In this document: one piece after another, positions 31,601 through 39,622 of the stretch
Numbering within the stretch: position 1 is the stretch's first letter
Layout of the letters: every line of letters begins with the position of its first letter
Assembly: GCF_000016645.1 (NCBI RefSeq)
Contig: NC_009441.1
Span: 744,001-808,000 of the forward strand
From: Flavobacterium johnsoniae UW101
GTDB lineage: Bacteria > Bacteroidota > Bacteroidia > Flavobacteriales > Flavobacteriaceae
Direction of reading: 5' to 3'
Length of the DNA stretch: 64,000 nt
Made by a program: the position numbers and the translations under genes
The notes under the pieces: model-generated
What the model saw: only the letters and a program-made list of their open reading frames with translations
What the model was told of the DNA's origin: nothing
The model's database searches: none

Positions 31601-32047
31601 CGGATCATCCATATCTACCCAATATCCCATTTTTTCGGTCAAATCATTCCATACGTCTGTATAACGCATAACGGTTTTTTTACACGCTTCGTTATATTCT
31701 TCAATAGAAATTGTTTTACCAATATCTTCTTTTGTAATTCCTAATTCTTTTTCGGTACCCAATTCTACAGGCAAACCGTGAGTATCCCATCCGGCTTTTC
31801 TTTTAACCTGAAAACCTTTTTGAGTTTTATATCTGCAAAAAATATCTTTAATCGCACGTGCCATTACGTGGTGAATTCCCGGTAATCCGTTTGCTGAAGG
31901 CGGACCTTCAAAAAATACGAAAGGCTCAGCACCTTCGCGAGTTGTTACACTCTTTTCAAATATATTTTCTTTCTTCCAAAAATCAAGAACTTCAGACGCT
32001 ACCGCTGGTAAGTCAAGTCCTTTGTATTCAGTAAATTTTGTACTCAT
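28646..32047 (-). CDS. ileS: Isoleucyl-tRNA synthetase
   Basis: A 1133-residue class I aminoacyl-tRNA synthetase that charges tRNA-Ile. The HIGH region is PSANGLPGIHHVMARAIKD near residue 57; the KMSKS loop is NGIKMSKSKGN in the second half. A CP1 editing domain (TTTPWTLPSNTAL, GTGIVHTAPTFGADD) lies between them. The anticodon-binding helical domain follows. The length of over 1100 residues and the absence of a C-terminal zinc-binding cysteine cluster fit the eukaryotic-like IleS type found in Bacteroidota, which is often mupirocin-tolerant (family knowledge, not seen here). A weak -7 element precedes it. The dksA-like gene follows after seven bases. Confidence 0.96.
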   Translation of the reverse strand: MSTKFTEYKGLDLPAVASEVLDFWKKENIFEKSVTTREGAEPFVFFEGPPSANGLPGIHHVMARAIKDIFCRYKTQKGFQVKRKAGWDTHGLPVELGTEKELGITKEDIGKTISIEEYNEACKKTVMRYTDVWNDLTEKMGYWVDMDDPYVTYKPKYMESVWWLLKQIYDKGLLYKGYTIQPYSPKAGTGLSSHEVNQPGAYRDVTDTTIVAQFKTLPETLPSFLQGFGDIHILAWTTTPWTLPSNTALTVGPKIDYVLVKTFNQYTFEPINVILAKNLVGKQFGKGYFVSEDDADFDNVKNGDKKLPYKILTEAKGADLVEIRYEQLLPYVLPYQNAENAFRVISGDFVTTEDGTGIVHTAPTFGADDAKVAKEAKPEVPPMLVLDENGTAVPLVDLQGKFTSHVGDLAGKYVKNEYYDAGQAPEKSVDVEIAIRLKEENKAFKVEKYVHSYPHSWRTDEPLLYYPLDSWFIKVTDVKDRMFDLNETINWKPKSTGEGRFGNWLKNANDWNLSRSRYWGIPLPIWRTEDKTEEVIIGSVEELYNAIEKSIEAGFQKENPFKDFEIGNMSESNYDLIDLHKNVVDAITLVSASGKPMKRESDLIDVWFDSGAMPYAQWHYPFENKEKIDDNKDFPANFIAEGVDQTRGWFYTLHAIGTLVFDKVAYKNVVSNGLVLDKNGIKMSKSKGNTIDPFKTIAENGPDATRWYMIMNANPWDNLKFDLEGIAEVKRKFFGTLYNTYSFFSLYANIDGFKYEEAEIPLNERPEIDQWIISELHSLIKFVDECYEDYEPTKATRAISDFVQENLSNWYVRLCRRRFWKGEYAKDKIAAYQTLYTCLLTISKLSAPVAPFFMDKLYRDLTTSTGSEDFASVHLAEFPKFVENFVNKTLESKMQKAQTISSLVLSLRKKEMIKVRQPLQKVMIPVLDDNQRAEIEAISDLVKAEVNVKEIELLDDASGILVKQIKPNFKALGPRFGKDMGLISKEIQGFSADQINQLDKQGTLDIVISGNNVTLSLEDVEITSQDIEGWLVANSNGITVALDITISEELKNEGIARELVNRIQNIRKDSGFEVTDKIKVQIKRDGNLEEAVLKNEDYIKSETLTDDLVFADALENGTEIEFDDIKTMILISK

Positions 32048-32071
32048 TTTATCCTTTTCTTAAACGAGGTG

Positions 32072-32079
32072 CGAAAGTA
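32072..32079 (-). promoter_or_regulatory. Near-consensus -7 element for ileS
   Basis: On the minus strand TACTTTCG is one base off TAnnTTTG, 24 bases before the ileS start codon. Confidence 0.35.
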
Positions 32080-32211
32080 AGGAATTTTGAGGAAAATAGA
32101 TAAAAGATGAAGGAAAAAAGACCATTTTGAACCAATTTATAACATAATTTTTAACAAATGCTAACGTTTTAAATGGTTTTAAAATAAAACAGAATAAAAA
32201 TGGTTAAGATT

Positions 32212-32248
32212 TGAAACAAAAAAACTACAGCTGAAAACTGTAGTCCTT
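32212..32248 (-). terminator. Intrinsic terminator of the recO-side transcript
   Basis: ACTACAG-CTGAAAA-CTGTAGT hairpin (about 32224-32244). On the minus strand it is followed by seven T. It lies downstream of the gene ending at 32274. Confidence 0.8.
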
Positions 32249-32273
32249 TTTTTATTTCATTTAAAATTAAGTT

Positions 32274-33866
32274 TTATTTACAAGCATCTAATGCTTCTAC
32301 AAATTTCATCAACGAATTAAGATCGTTTTGAAATTCTGTTCCATTTGCCCTTGCAGCTAATTTTGGACAAGGCCTTGCGAGCTCAGCAAACTTAGATTTG
32401 GTATTCATCTGCCAGCCGACAGAACTTGTAGATGCACCAAAAGCTTCATTTTGTTTTTTTATGATTATCTCGCTATTTTGATATCCATATAACGAAATTG
32501 TTTTACCATTTAAAATCTCACGAACAAATCTAAAGACCGGTTTTGAACCTGCCCTTAAAGCTTCTTTGAAAGATACGGTTGAATAAAAATCATTTTCACG
32601 GATAACTAATCTTGTAACCTGATCTGCAAAATAAGTTTTGAAAATATGGTTATGATTTCCGTTTTCATCCGGAATACTTACTGAAATTTTTCGGTCTAGA
32701 TTTTCTAATGCTCTTATTTTTGCATATCCGGAAACGGTATCATTTGTAGTCAGAATAAGAGAAACCAATTGGTATTTTGGATCGTTTTTCAGGAAATAAT
32801 TAGGATCAAAATTAGCAACATCTACTTCTTCCTCTTTAACACCATTTGTTCGGGCTTCAACATCCATATGTCTGCTTGTAACCTGATTTACAGCAAAAAT
32901 TTCTCTTAAACTTTCATTTTTAAGCTTCATGCTTTTTCCATCAGAAGCATCGTATTTATTTTCGATTAATTTATCGCACCAAATATCGGATTCATCCGGC
33001 ATGTCTAAATAATGATAGATAACAGCCAGATTAAAATAGGCTTCGTATCGAAGTTTTCTATGTCTTCTTTCATCTTCAGCATAAGTCTTATCAATTCCTT
33101 TAAAGTATTCAATTACAGGTTCTAATTCTTTTTTTAAAGGAGCTACATCTTCATTATACTCCATTTTATTAAAAATTGCCTTTATGCTTGAAAGTGCTTT
33201 AACACTGCTGTCATATTCTGGATGCTTTTTAGAGTCTAAAATCCAGACATAATCTGATATCTGCTCCACACTATAACCATAGTCACGATTCAATCTTACA
33301 TCCATACTTGAAGCAACGCGTGACAAATAGTTACTTCTTACTGCATACATCTCAACATCAATAAATTTTCGGGCATCATCAGGATTTGAAAATGAATTTT
33401 CTATTGTAAATGAATTTTCTAAACTATACTTTCTATTAAAGGATGCATCAGATGCACATTTAACAGAGAAACTTCCTAATTCTCGCACTTTAACTCCAGA
33501 CACAAAAGAAACTTCAATTCTTTCTTTTCCATTTGAATCTTTTACTTTATTCTCAACTTTTCTTACTCCCAGCGGCAAAGTGATAGGATCCCATAAATCA
33601 ACCGCAATTTCGAAGTAACCGCCTGAAGGCACATTTTTAAATCCATCTATAGAAAAATTATATTCCAAATTATCCTTGGCATCTTTAAACAAGGCAATAC
33701 TAGTAGGATTAAGGGCTAAATGATAGGTTCTGTTTTTTCTATCTACAACCGGTTTTGGAGGAAGGTTTACATAAGATACATTAAAACTATACGGATCTAA
33801 ATCAACAGATTGCGAAAAAACGGGGTTTATTAAAATAAGAAGTAAAAAAGTAATTATTCTTTTCAT
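32274..33866 (-). CDS. Secreted hypothetical protein with TPR-like segment
   Basis: A 530-residue protein with signal peptide (MKRIITFLLLILINPVFSQ). The first about 170 residues are strand-rich (YNFSIDGFKNVPSGGYFEIAVDLWDPITLPLGVRKV). A helical segment (about 255-330, YEAYFNLAVIYHYLDMPDESDIWCDKLIENKYDASDG) looks like one or two TPR units. The final part is strand-rich again and ends with PCPKLAARANGTEFQNDLNSLMKFVEALDACK. No type IX sorting signal or lipobox is seen. It follows recO by 47 bases on the same strand and ends at a terminator, so it is the last gene of a porZ-recO transcript. No function assigned. Confidence 0.75.
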   Translation of the reverse strand: MKRIITFLLLILINPVFSQSVDLDPYSFNVSYVNLPPKPVVDRKNRTYHLALNPTSIALFKDAKDNLEYNFSIDGFKNVPSGGYFEIAVDLWDPITLPLGVRKVENKVKDSNGKERIEVSFVSGVKVRELGSFSVKCASDASFNRKYSLENSFTIENSFSNPDDARKFIDVEMYAVRSNYLSRVASSMDVRLNRDYGYSVEQISDYVWILDSKKHPEYDSSVKALSSIKAIFNKMEYNEDVAPLKKELEPVIEYFKGIDKTYAEDERRHRKLRYEAYFNLAVIYHYLDMPDESDIWCDKLIENKYDASDGKSMKLKNESLREIFAVNQVTSRHMDVEARTNGVKEEEVDVANFDPNYFLKNDPKYQLVSLILTTNDTVSGYAKIRALENLDRKISVSIPDENGNHNHIFKTYFADQVTRLVIRENDFYSTVSFKEALRAGSKPVFRFVREILNGKTISLYGYQNSEIIIKKQNEAFGASTSSVGWQMNTKSKFAELARPCPKLAARANGTEFQNDLNSLMKFVEALDACK

Positions 33867-33913
33867 ATAAATTTGTTTTGGTGTGCCAAATATATGAAAA
33901 TCGGATACAGTTC

Positions 33914-34627
33914 TTAAGAAAAGATTTCTTTCAAAATATCCAGCGACTTAGGTTTTTTAAACCCATCTAAGTGAGCGCTGTAAAAATCAATTAAAACCCT
34001 AAGAAGTATCTGCCTTTCAACAACATGAAAGACTTTTTGACTGTTGTCAAATTTAAGATCAAGAAGTTTTTTAAGCAAATTGGTTTCATGTTCAGAAAGT
34101 GCTGTTGAAGTATGAAAGAGTGTAAAAATCCCTTCTTTCATTTCAAAATAAGGCAAATCAATTTCAGAAACATCTGGATAAAAACCAAGATATTTTGTGA
34201 TTTCCAGAAGCAAAATCAAATGAAAATTAGAAATATCGTCATGGTGATCCAGCCAGGTTAAAGCAGTTTCTAAAAATACAAAAAGCGGTTCGTTTTTTTC
34301 TTCTTCCTGAATAGAATAATGAAGCATTTCAGACAAAAACATCACTATTGTGCTTTTAAAGATATCTGTATGAATGGTTTGAAAAGGAACTGCCGTTTTT
34401 ATTTCTTTGAAGTTTTCCAAAGTCCCTTTGTTTTTATGGACGGCTTCGATTTCTAAAATAGATAATGGCTGAAAATACGCAATTTTCTGACTTGCTTTTC
34501 GACTTGAAAACGCATCTCGTACAAAATAAGATTTCAGTCCGTTTGAAAGCGTAAAACATTTTACAATCAGGCTTTTTTCCTGAAATTTTAATGATGAGAT
34601 TACTATTGCTTTGGTTTTGATTTGCAC
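33914..34627 (-). CDS. recO: DNA repair protein RecO
   Basis: A 237-residue protein that, in other bacteria, works with RecF/RecR to load RecA on SSB-coated DNA. It has the N-terminal OB-fold (MQIKTKAIVISSLKFQEKSLIVKCFTLSNGLKSYFVRDAF) and a helical C-terminal domain with no intact zinc-finger cysteines, as in many Bacteroidota RecO proteins. The family phrase LEITKYLGFYPDV is present. It lies 40 bases after porZ on the same strand, a gene order I recall as typical of Flavobacteriia. Confidence 0.9.
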   Translation of the reverse strand: MQIKTKAIVISSLKFQEKSLIVKCFTLSNGLKSYFVRDAFSSRKASQKIAYFQPLSILEIEAVHKNKGTLENFKEIKTAVPFQTIHTDIFKSTIVMFLSEMLHYSIQEEEKNEPLFVFLETALTWLDHHDDISNFHLILLLEITKYLGFYPDVSEIDLPYFEMKEGIFTLFHTSTALSEHETNLLKKLLDLKFDNSQKVFHVVERQILLRVLIDFYSAHLDGFKKPKSLDILKEIFS

Positions 34628-34667
34628 AATTTTATATTGTAGATTGTAGATTATATAAAACTGAAAA

Positions 34668-36950
34668 TTATCGAATAATCATAACCTTCTTAACCTTTGT
34701 TTCGCTGCCATCTTGTGCAGAAATAAAAATCATGTAAACACCTGACGATACTTTATATCTTCCAAAAGCAGTTGTATCCCACTCTATAGTTCCTCCATCT
34801 GAAGTTGTTTCGTAAACCAAATTCCCTTCAATATCTGTAATTTTGATATTAGCCTTATCAATTAGGCCGGCAACTTTTACAGTTCCAGAATAAGTTGGCC
34901 TAACCGGATTTGGATATACATATACATTATTTAAATCTTCATTAGCACCAGTTGCAATTCCTTTAAAAGAAATCATTCCTTTATTTGTTGCAATAAAAAC
35001 TTCGCCGGTAGAACTGTTAATTTTAATATCATTTATAGTATTACTTGGCAGAGGAGAATTGTTAATTGTAAAATGATATTTTGTTTCCTGACCGTTTGGA
35101 GAAACCATAAAAATTCCTGAATCTACTGTACCAATCCATTTGTTGTTAGCACCGTCGACTACAATAGAAGTAATAAACTGTTCGTACATTAATTCCTGAG
35201 CCAGATTATCATCAATAATAATTATTGGATTTGCTTTTAGCTGACTGTCTGTTTGAAAATTTCCAACATTAGACAGAACCCTTAACCCTTTTGTTGTTCC
35301 AATCCAAAGCTGGTTTTTTGTATCAACTGCTACCGATCTAACATCAGCTGACGGCAGATTTCCTGTATCGGTTCCAGTAGTTATCTTTTTAAAAACATTA
35401 CCATTTTCATTAAATGCAATTACACCGTCATTATAAGTTGAGATCCATTTTGTATTATTTTTATCAATAACAATATTGGCGTAATTATTACTTTCGGCAT
35501 TATTTAAAATTGTACTTGTGGCATAACTTACCCAATCTCCGTTTGTTTTTAAAACTTTCAATCCGTTTTTGATACGGCTGTTGGTCACCCAAAGATTTCC
35601 TGATTTGTCAAAAGCAGTTCCATTTATACGAACATCGATATAAGTCGGCCCTTCAAAAGTAATTGACTCTAGACCACTGTTTTTTTCATTAAACAAATGA
35701 TTGGGAATATCACTTTCTATTCGCAGCAATCCAGAGAAAAAAGAGCTTGCATAAACCTGCTTTTCATTATTTGGATTTACAATGACACGCGTAATTGACT
35801 TAGCATCATAAACTTCTGAATATGGAATATTTAACCATTTTGAGTTACTAAATTTACTTATCCCATAACTATCTAAGGAATAAGGATTATAATTAATATC
35901 ATAATCTCCATAGACAGCCCAAAGTGAATTTGGCGAAGCATCAATTGAAAAAATATTATTGCGTATTGGACCATCGGGCGTATTGTTTTCAAAAGTTCCA
36001 ATTCCTGAAAGTGCAGAAGAAAACAGACCTTTTTCTTTTGTTCCGATATAAATTACATCTCCTACAGCCGATGCACAGGAAAAAGTTAAATTAAGTTCTG
36101 GAAGCTGTGAGTTTACAATTTGACGGTTCAAAACCATCTGATTATTATAAACATAAGTGGTATTGGCAGTTGTAATAAATAAATTATGATTTACCACACG
36201 CATATCGACAGAAGGCTGTGGTAATTGTAAAAATCCAACAAAGGTACTTGAATTGAATCTATGTATATTTCCTGTTGAATTTACGGCAATCAATTCAGTA
36301 TCCAATGCATTTATACCTGACCAATCTCCAGAGTTTACAACTGCCCATTGGCTAAAATCAATTAAATTTGGGTTTGTAATACTTGCTCTTCTAATACCAC
36401 TGGAAGTCGCGGCAAAAATAAATCCGTTATAAAAAGCTGTTTGTTTAACACTTATCTCAGCTCCATTATCACCTATAAAATAAGTATCTCCAAATTGTAA
36501 AGTAGTCAAGTTAAACTGCACAATTCCAAAATCGCAGGAAACATATAATAAACCATTATGCTCTAAGAAATGATTTATCTTTTTAATACTTGTAGGTAAT
36601 TGTTTATTAATGATGTCTACTTTTTTTATCACACTGCCGTCAGCCTCATTAATTACAGTCAACAGTCCGTTTTCGTAACCTGTAATTGTTTTTTTAAAAG
36701 CCTGGCTGTAATAAACCGCAGATATAGTTTGTCCGGAAAGACCATCAACGGTTGTGATTGTTTTTAAAGCATTTGAAGCTGAATTTTTAGAAAACAATGC
36801 ATTTTCTGAAGCTGCATAAATCGTTGTTGAAGATTCTGAAATATCTTTTATTTCATTAAACGAAAAATAACCCTGCCACGACAATTGACCTTGAGCAAAG
36901 CCAAATTGAAATAAAAGGAAAAACAAAAAGCACAGAAATCTTTTTACCAT
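34668..36950 (-). CDS. porZ: Type IX secretion system protein PorZ
   Basis: A 760-residue surface protein. A signal peptide (MVKRFLCFLFFLLFQFGFAQ) is followed by two beta-propellers of short repeats (NGLLYVSCDFGIVQFN; NNKWIGTVDSGIFMVSPNG; NLWVTNSRIKNGLKVL; QLWIGTTKGLRVLS), as in two-component-regulator propellers, and a C-terminal type A sorting domain (VYVYPNPVRPTYSGTVKVAG...VSSGVYMIFISAQDGSETKVKKVMIIR). In Porphyromonas, PorZ belongs to the T9SS attachment complex with PorU, PorV and PorQ. Length and two-propeller layout match PorZ, as does the position directly upstream of recO. No other T9SS or gliding gene is in the window. Confidence 0.85.
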   Translation of the reverse strand: MVKRFLCFLFFLLFQFGFAQGQLSWQGYFSFNEIKDISESSTTIYAASENALFSKNSASNALKTITTVDGLSGQTISAVYYSQAFKKTITGYENGLLTVINEADGSVIKKVDIINKQLPTSIKKINHFLEHNGLLYVSCDFGIVQFNLTTLQFGDTYFIGDNGAEISVKQTAFYNGFIFAATSSGIRRASITNPNLIDFSQWAVVNSGDWSGINALDTELIAVNSTGNIHRFNSSTFVGFLQLPQPSVDMRVVNHNLFITTANTTYVYNNQMVLNRQIVNSQLPELNLTFSCASAVGDVIYIGTKEKGLFSSALSGIGTFENNTPDGPIRNNIFSIDASPNSLWAVYGDYDINYNPYSLDSYGISKFSNSKWLNIPYSEVYDAKSITRVIVNPNNEKQVYASSFFSGLLRIESDIPNHLFNEKNSGLESITFEGPTYIDVRINGTAFDKSGNLWVTNSRIKNGLKVLKTNGDWVSYATSTILNNAESNNYANIVIDKNNTKWISTYNDGVIAFNENGNVFKKITTGTDTGNLPSADVRSVAVDTKNQLWIGTTKGLRVLSNVGNFQTDSQLKANPIIIIDDNLAQELMYEQFITSIVVDGANNKWIGTVDSGIFMVSPNGQETKYHFTINNSPLPSNTINDIKINSSTGEVFIATNKGMISFKGIATGANEDLNNVYVYPNPVRPTYSGTVKVAGLIDKANIKITDIEGNLVYETTSDGGTIEWDTTAFGRYKVSSGVYMIFISAQDGSETKVKKVMIIR

Positions 36951-37011
36951 TATTTGATATTTTCAGATAGACAAATATACTACAAACGACAGTATTTGTT
37001 TTTTGTTCTTT

Positions 37012-37070
37012 ATAAATAAAAAAATGCTCTCGATTTATCTTTAGAGACAAATGAGAGCATTTTTCAATTG
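37012..37070 (-). terminator. Intrinsic terminator after gdhA
   Basis: AAATGCTCTC (about 37022-37031) pairs with GAGAGCATTT (about 37053-37062). T-runs lie on the minus-strand downstream side. Confidence 0.75.
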
Positions 37071-37079
37071 TAATTAATC

Positions 37080-38423
37080 TTAGACTACACCTTGTGCAAG
37101 CATAGCATCGGCAACTTTAACAAATCCGGCAATGTTGGCTCCTTTTACATAGTTAACATAACCATCTTCTTCTGCACCATATTTTTTACATTGGTTGTGA
37201 ATTCCAACCATGATTTCTTTCAATCTTAAATCTACCTCTTCGCTTGTCCAGTTTAAACGAATAGAGTTTTGTGTCATTTCTAATCCAGATGCGGCAACAC
37301 CACCTGCATTTGCTGCTTTTCCTGGAGCAAAAAGAACTTTATTATCTAAGAAAAGTTTAATGGCATCTAATGTAGAAGGCATATTAGCAGCTTCTGTTAC
37401 ACATAAAACACCATTATCGATTAGTTTTTTTGCGTCTTCTCCGGTCAATTCATTTTGAGTTGCACATGGAATAGCAATATCAACTTTTACTTCCCAAGGG
37501 CTTTTTCCTTTATGGAATACAGCTTTTGGATATTTTTCTAAATATCTTTCTGCTCTGTTATCACCAGTTGCTCTCATTTCAAGCATATGATCGATTTTTT
37601 CTCCAGAAATACCTTCTTCATCATAAATATAACCATCAGGACCAGAAAGAGTAACTACTTTTCCTCCTAATTCATTTACTTTTAAAGCAACTCCCCAAGC
37701 TACGTTTCCAAATCCTGAAATCGCAACTCTTTTACCTTTAATTTCGTGACCAATAGTACGAAGCATTTGATCTGTAAAATAAACAACTCCATAACCTGTA
37801 GCTTCTGGTCTAATTAATGAACCACCATAAGCAAGACCTTTTCCGGTTAATACTCCGGTAAATTCATTTCTAATTCTTTTATACTGACCAAATAAATAAC
37901 CAATTTCTCTGGCACCCACTCCAATATCTCCGGCAGGAACATCAAGATCTGGACCAATATGACGGCATAACTCAGTCATAAATGACTGGCAGAAACGCAT
38001 AATTTCACCATCAGATTTTCCTTCAGGATCAAAATCAGAACCTCCTTTTCCTCCACCCATTGGAAGAGTTGTCAAACTATTTTTAAAAACTTGTTCGAAT
38101 GCCAAAAATTTCAAAACAGATAAATTTACTGTATGATGAAATCTAATTCCTCCTTTATATGGACCAATTGCAGAATTCATCTGGATTCTAAATCCTCTAT
38201 TTACAATTATTTCTCCTTTATCGTCAACCCACGGAACTCTAAAAATTATAGATCTTTCAGGCTCAGCTATTCTTAAAAGTAAATTTTTTCCATCGTATTT
38301 TTTTCTTTCTGCAATAAATGGAATTACTGTTTCAGCAAATTCTCTAACGGCTTGAAGGAATTCTGGCTCATTTGGATTTTTTGACTCAACCAGAGCCATA
38401 AATTCATTTATTTTTTGTTCCAT
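37080..38423 (-). CDS. gdhA: NADP-specific glutamate dehydrogenase
   Basis: A 447-residue enzyme that reductively aminates 2-oxoglutarate with ammonia to glutamate. It has the family stretch IGPYKGGIRFHHTVNLSVLKFLAFEQVFKNSLTTLPMGGGKGGSDFDPEGKSD, carrying the substrate lysines, PAGDIGVGAREIG, and the nucleotide-binding fold RVAISGFGNVAWG. Length fits hexameric GDH50s (about 450 aa). NADP preference is inferred from family membership. It is monocistronic between its own promoter and terminator; a palindrome near the transcription start may be a regulatory site. Confidence 0.95.
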   Translation of the reverse strand: MEQKINEFMALVESKNPNEPEFLQAVREFAETVIPFIAERKKYDGKNLLLRIAEPERSIIFRVPWVDDKGEIIVNRGFRIQMNSAIGPYKGGIRFHHTVNLSVLKFLAFEQVFKNSLTTLPMGGGKGGSDFDPEGKSDGEIMRFCQSFMTELCRHIGPDLDVPAGDIGVGAREIGYLFGQYKRIRNEFTGVLTGKGLAYGGSLIRPEATGYGVVYFTDQMLRTIGHEIKGKRVAISGFGNVAWGVALKVNELGGKVVTLSGPDGYIYDEEGISGEKIDHMLEMRATGDNRAERYLEKYPKAVFHKGKSPWEVKVDIAIPCATQNELTGEDAKKLIDNGVLCVTEAANMPSTLDAIKLFLDNKVLFAPGKAANAGGVAASGLEMTQNSIRLNWTSEEVDLRLKEIMVGIHNQCKKYGAEEDGYVNYVKGANIAGFVKVADAMLAQGVV

Positions 38424-38480
38424 TTTTAAAATAAATTATTCAAATAATAGTTTTATACTTAATCGTTTAAATAAGAAAAT

Positions 38481-38520
38481 ACGTTTTAAGAAAACGTTTT
38501 CGTTACAACAGACAAAGATA
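38481..38520 (-). promoter_or_regulatory. gdhA promoter with downstream palindrome
   Basis: On the minus strand TATCTTTG (38513-38520) fits the -7 consensus. Just downstream, ACGTTTTAAGAAAACGT (38481-38497) is an inverted repeat with 7-bp arms, and AAAACGTTTT (38491-38500) overlaps it. An operator or a leader hairpin are both possible. Confidence 0.5.
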
Positions 38521-38693
38521 CATCAAAATGAATATGATTTGTTATTTTTTTTCGTTTTTGAGATAGAATTGTGTTATTTCTAAACAATGCCGAAAATACA
38601 ATTTTTCCCTTCCGAATTTACATCAAATCATTACAGTTAAAGTCAGAAAATTAAGTGTTTTGTTACTAATTGTTTAATAGACGAATTTTATAT

Positions 38694-38723
38694 TTTGTTT
38701 GGACTAGCTTTTTTATATATTTG
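38694..38723 (+). promoter_or_regulatory. Promoter of the beta-barrel protein at 38748
   Basis: TTTG (38694-38697) and TATATTTG (38716-38723) are 18 bases apart. The start codon lies 24 bases further on. Confidence 0.6.
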
Positions 38724-38747
38724 CCAATATTTTGAAAGCCCCAGACA

Positions 38748-39542
38748 ATGCGTAAACACCTATATACCACAATTTTCGCCTTATTTAGTTTATCGACAAT
38801 TGCTACTGCACAAGCTAATCTTGCTCATGAGATTGGATTTTTTGCAGGACCCGTAACATTACAATCAGATTTTGGTGAAAGACACAATGTTGACACCAAT
38901 GTTGGAAACGCTGGTTTTGGTTTTGGTGTAGCACATTGGTTAAACTTTTCAGCTGCCAATAACAGAGACCGTTATTTTCCTGAACATTTTAAAATTAGAT
39001 CTGAATTATCTTTCAGCCGAACTAATTTGAGACATTTTGGTGAATGGGTAGAAAGAAAACCAGATGGATTATTTGCTCAGCAGTTAAAAAACATGAAAGG
39101 AACTTCAACTGTAATTGGACTTGGATCTCAATTAGAATTTTCTCCATTTAGAAGTATCCATAACTTTGAAAACTCTGTTGGAGGTATAAGCCCTTATTTT
39201 AGTGCAGGATTTATGGTTAGTTATTATTCTGCAAAATTAAATTCACGTTTAGGTGATATGTCACTTCCTAGCGTAACACCAGGAAAATACTTAACCCCTT
39301 CTGATGGACGTGCACATGGATTTTCAAGTGAAAATGGAATAACTGTAGCTGCAACTGCAGGTATTGGTGTACATTATAAATTGACCACAATGAGTGATTT
39401 AATGTTTGAAACAAAGTTTCAAATGTACAGCTCTGACTGGATTGACGGTTTAAATCCTAATAAAGACATTTACACAGAAAACAAATCAAATGACTGGCAG
39501 GTTTGGTTTAACTTTGGATACATTTATTATTTAGAATTCTAA
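38748..39542 (+). CDS. Outer-membrane beta-barrel-like protein of unknown function
   Basis: A 264-residue protein with signal peptide (MRKHLYTTIFALFSLSTIATAQ), no membrane helices, alternating aromatic/hydrophobic strands and a terminal phenylalanine (WFNFGYIYYLEF), all fitting a small outer-membrane barrel. Phrases such as AHEIGFFAGPVTLQSDFGER, HFKIRSELSFSRTNLRHFGEWV and SPYFSAGFMVSYYS recall a flavobacterial protein family annotated only by a locus-derived name (THC0290_0291, from memory). It has its own good promoter and terminator, so it is a stand-alone gene. No function can be given. Confidence 0.75.
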   Translation: MRKHLYTTIFALFSLSTIATAQANLAHEIGFFAGPVTLQSDFGERHNVDTNVGNAGFGFGVAHWLNFSAANNRDRYFPEHFKIRSELSFSRTNLRHFGEWVERKPDGLFAQQLKNMKGTSTVIGLGSQLEFSPFRSIHNFENSVGGISPYFSAGFMVSYYSAKLNSRLGDMSLPSVTPGKYLTPSDGRAHGFSSENGITVAATAGIGVHYKLTTMSDLMFETKFQMYSSDWIDGLNPNKDIYTENKSNDWQVWFNFGYIYYLEF

Positions 39543-39555
39543 AAAAATTACAACA

Positions 39556-39610
39556 TAAAAAAATCCCAAATTCCATAATATAAGTTGGAATTTGGGATTT
39601 TTTATTTTTA
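39556..39610. terminator. Bidirectional terminator between convergent genes
   Basis: AAATCCCAAATTCCA (39562-39576) and TGGAATTTGGGATTT (39586-39600) form a 15-bp stem with A-run and T-run on either side. It serves the + gene ending at 39542 and the - gene ending at 39623. The same stem recurs at 54539-54577. Confidence 0.85.
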
Positions 39611-39622
39611 TAGAATTACATT

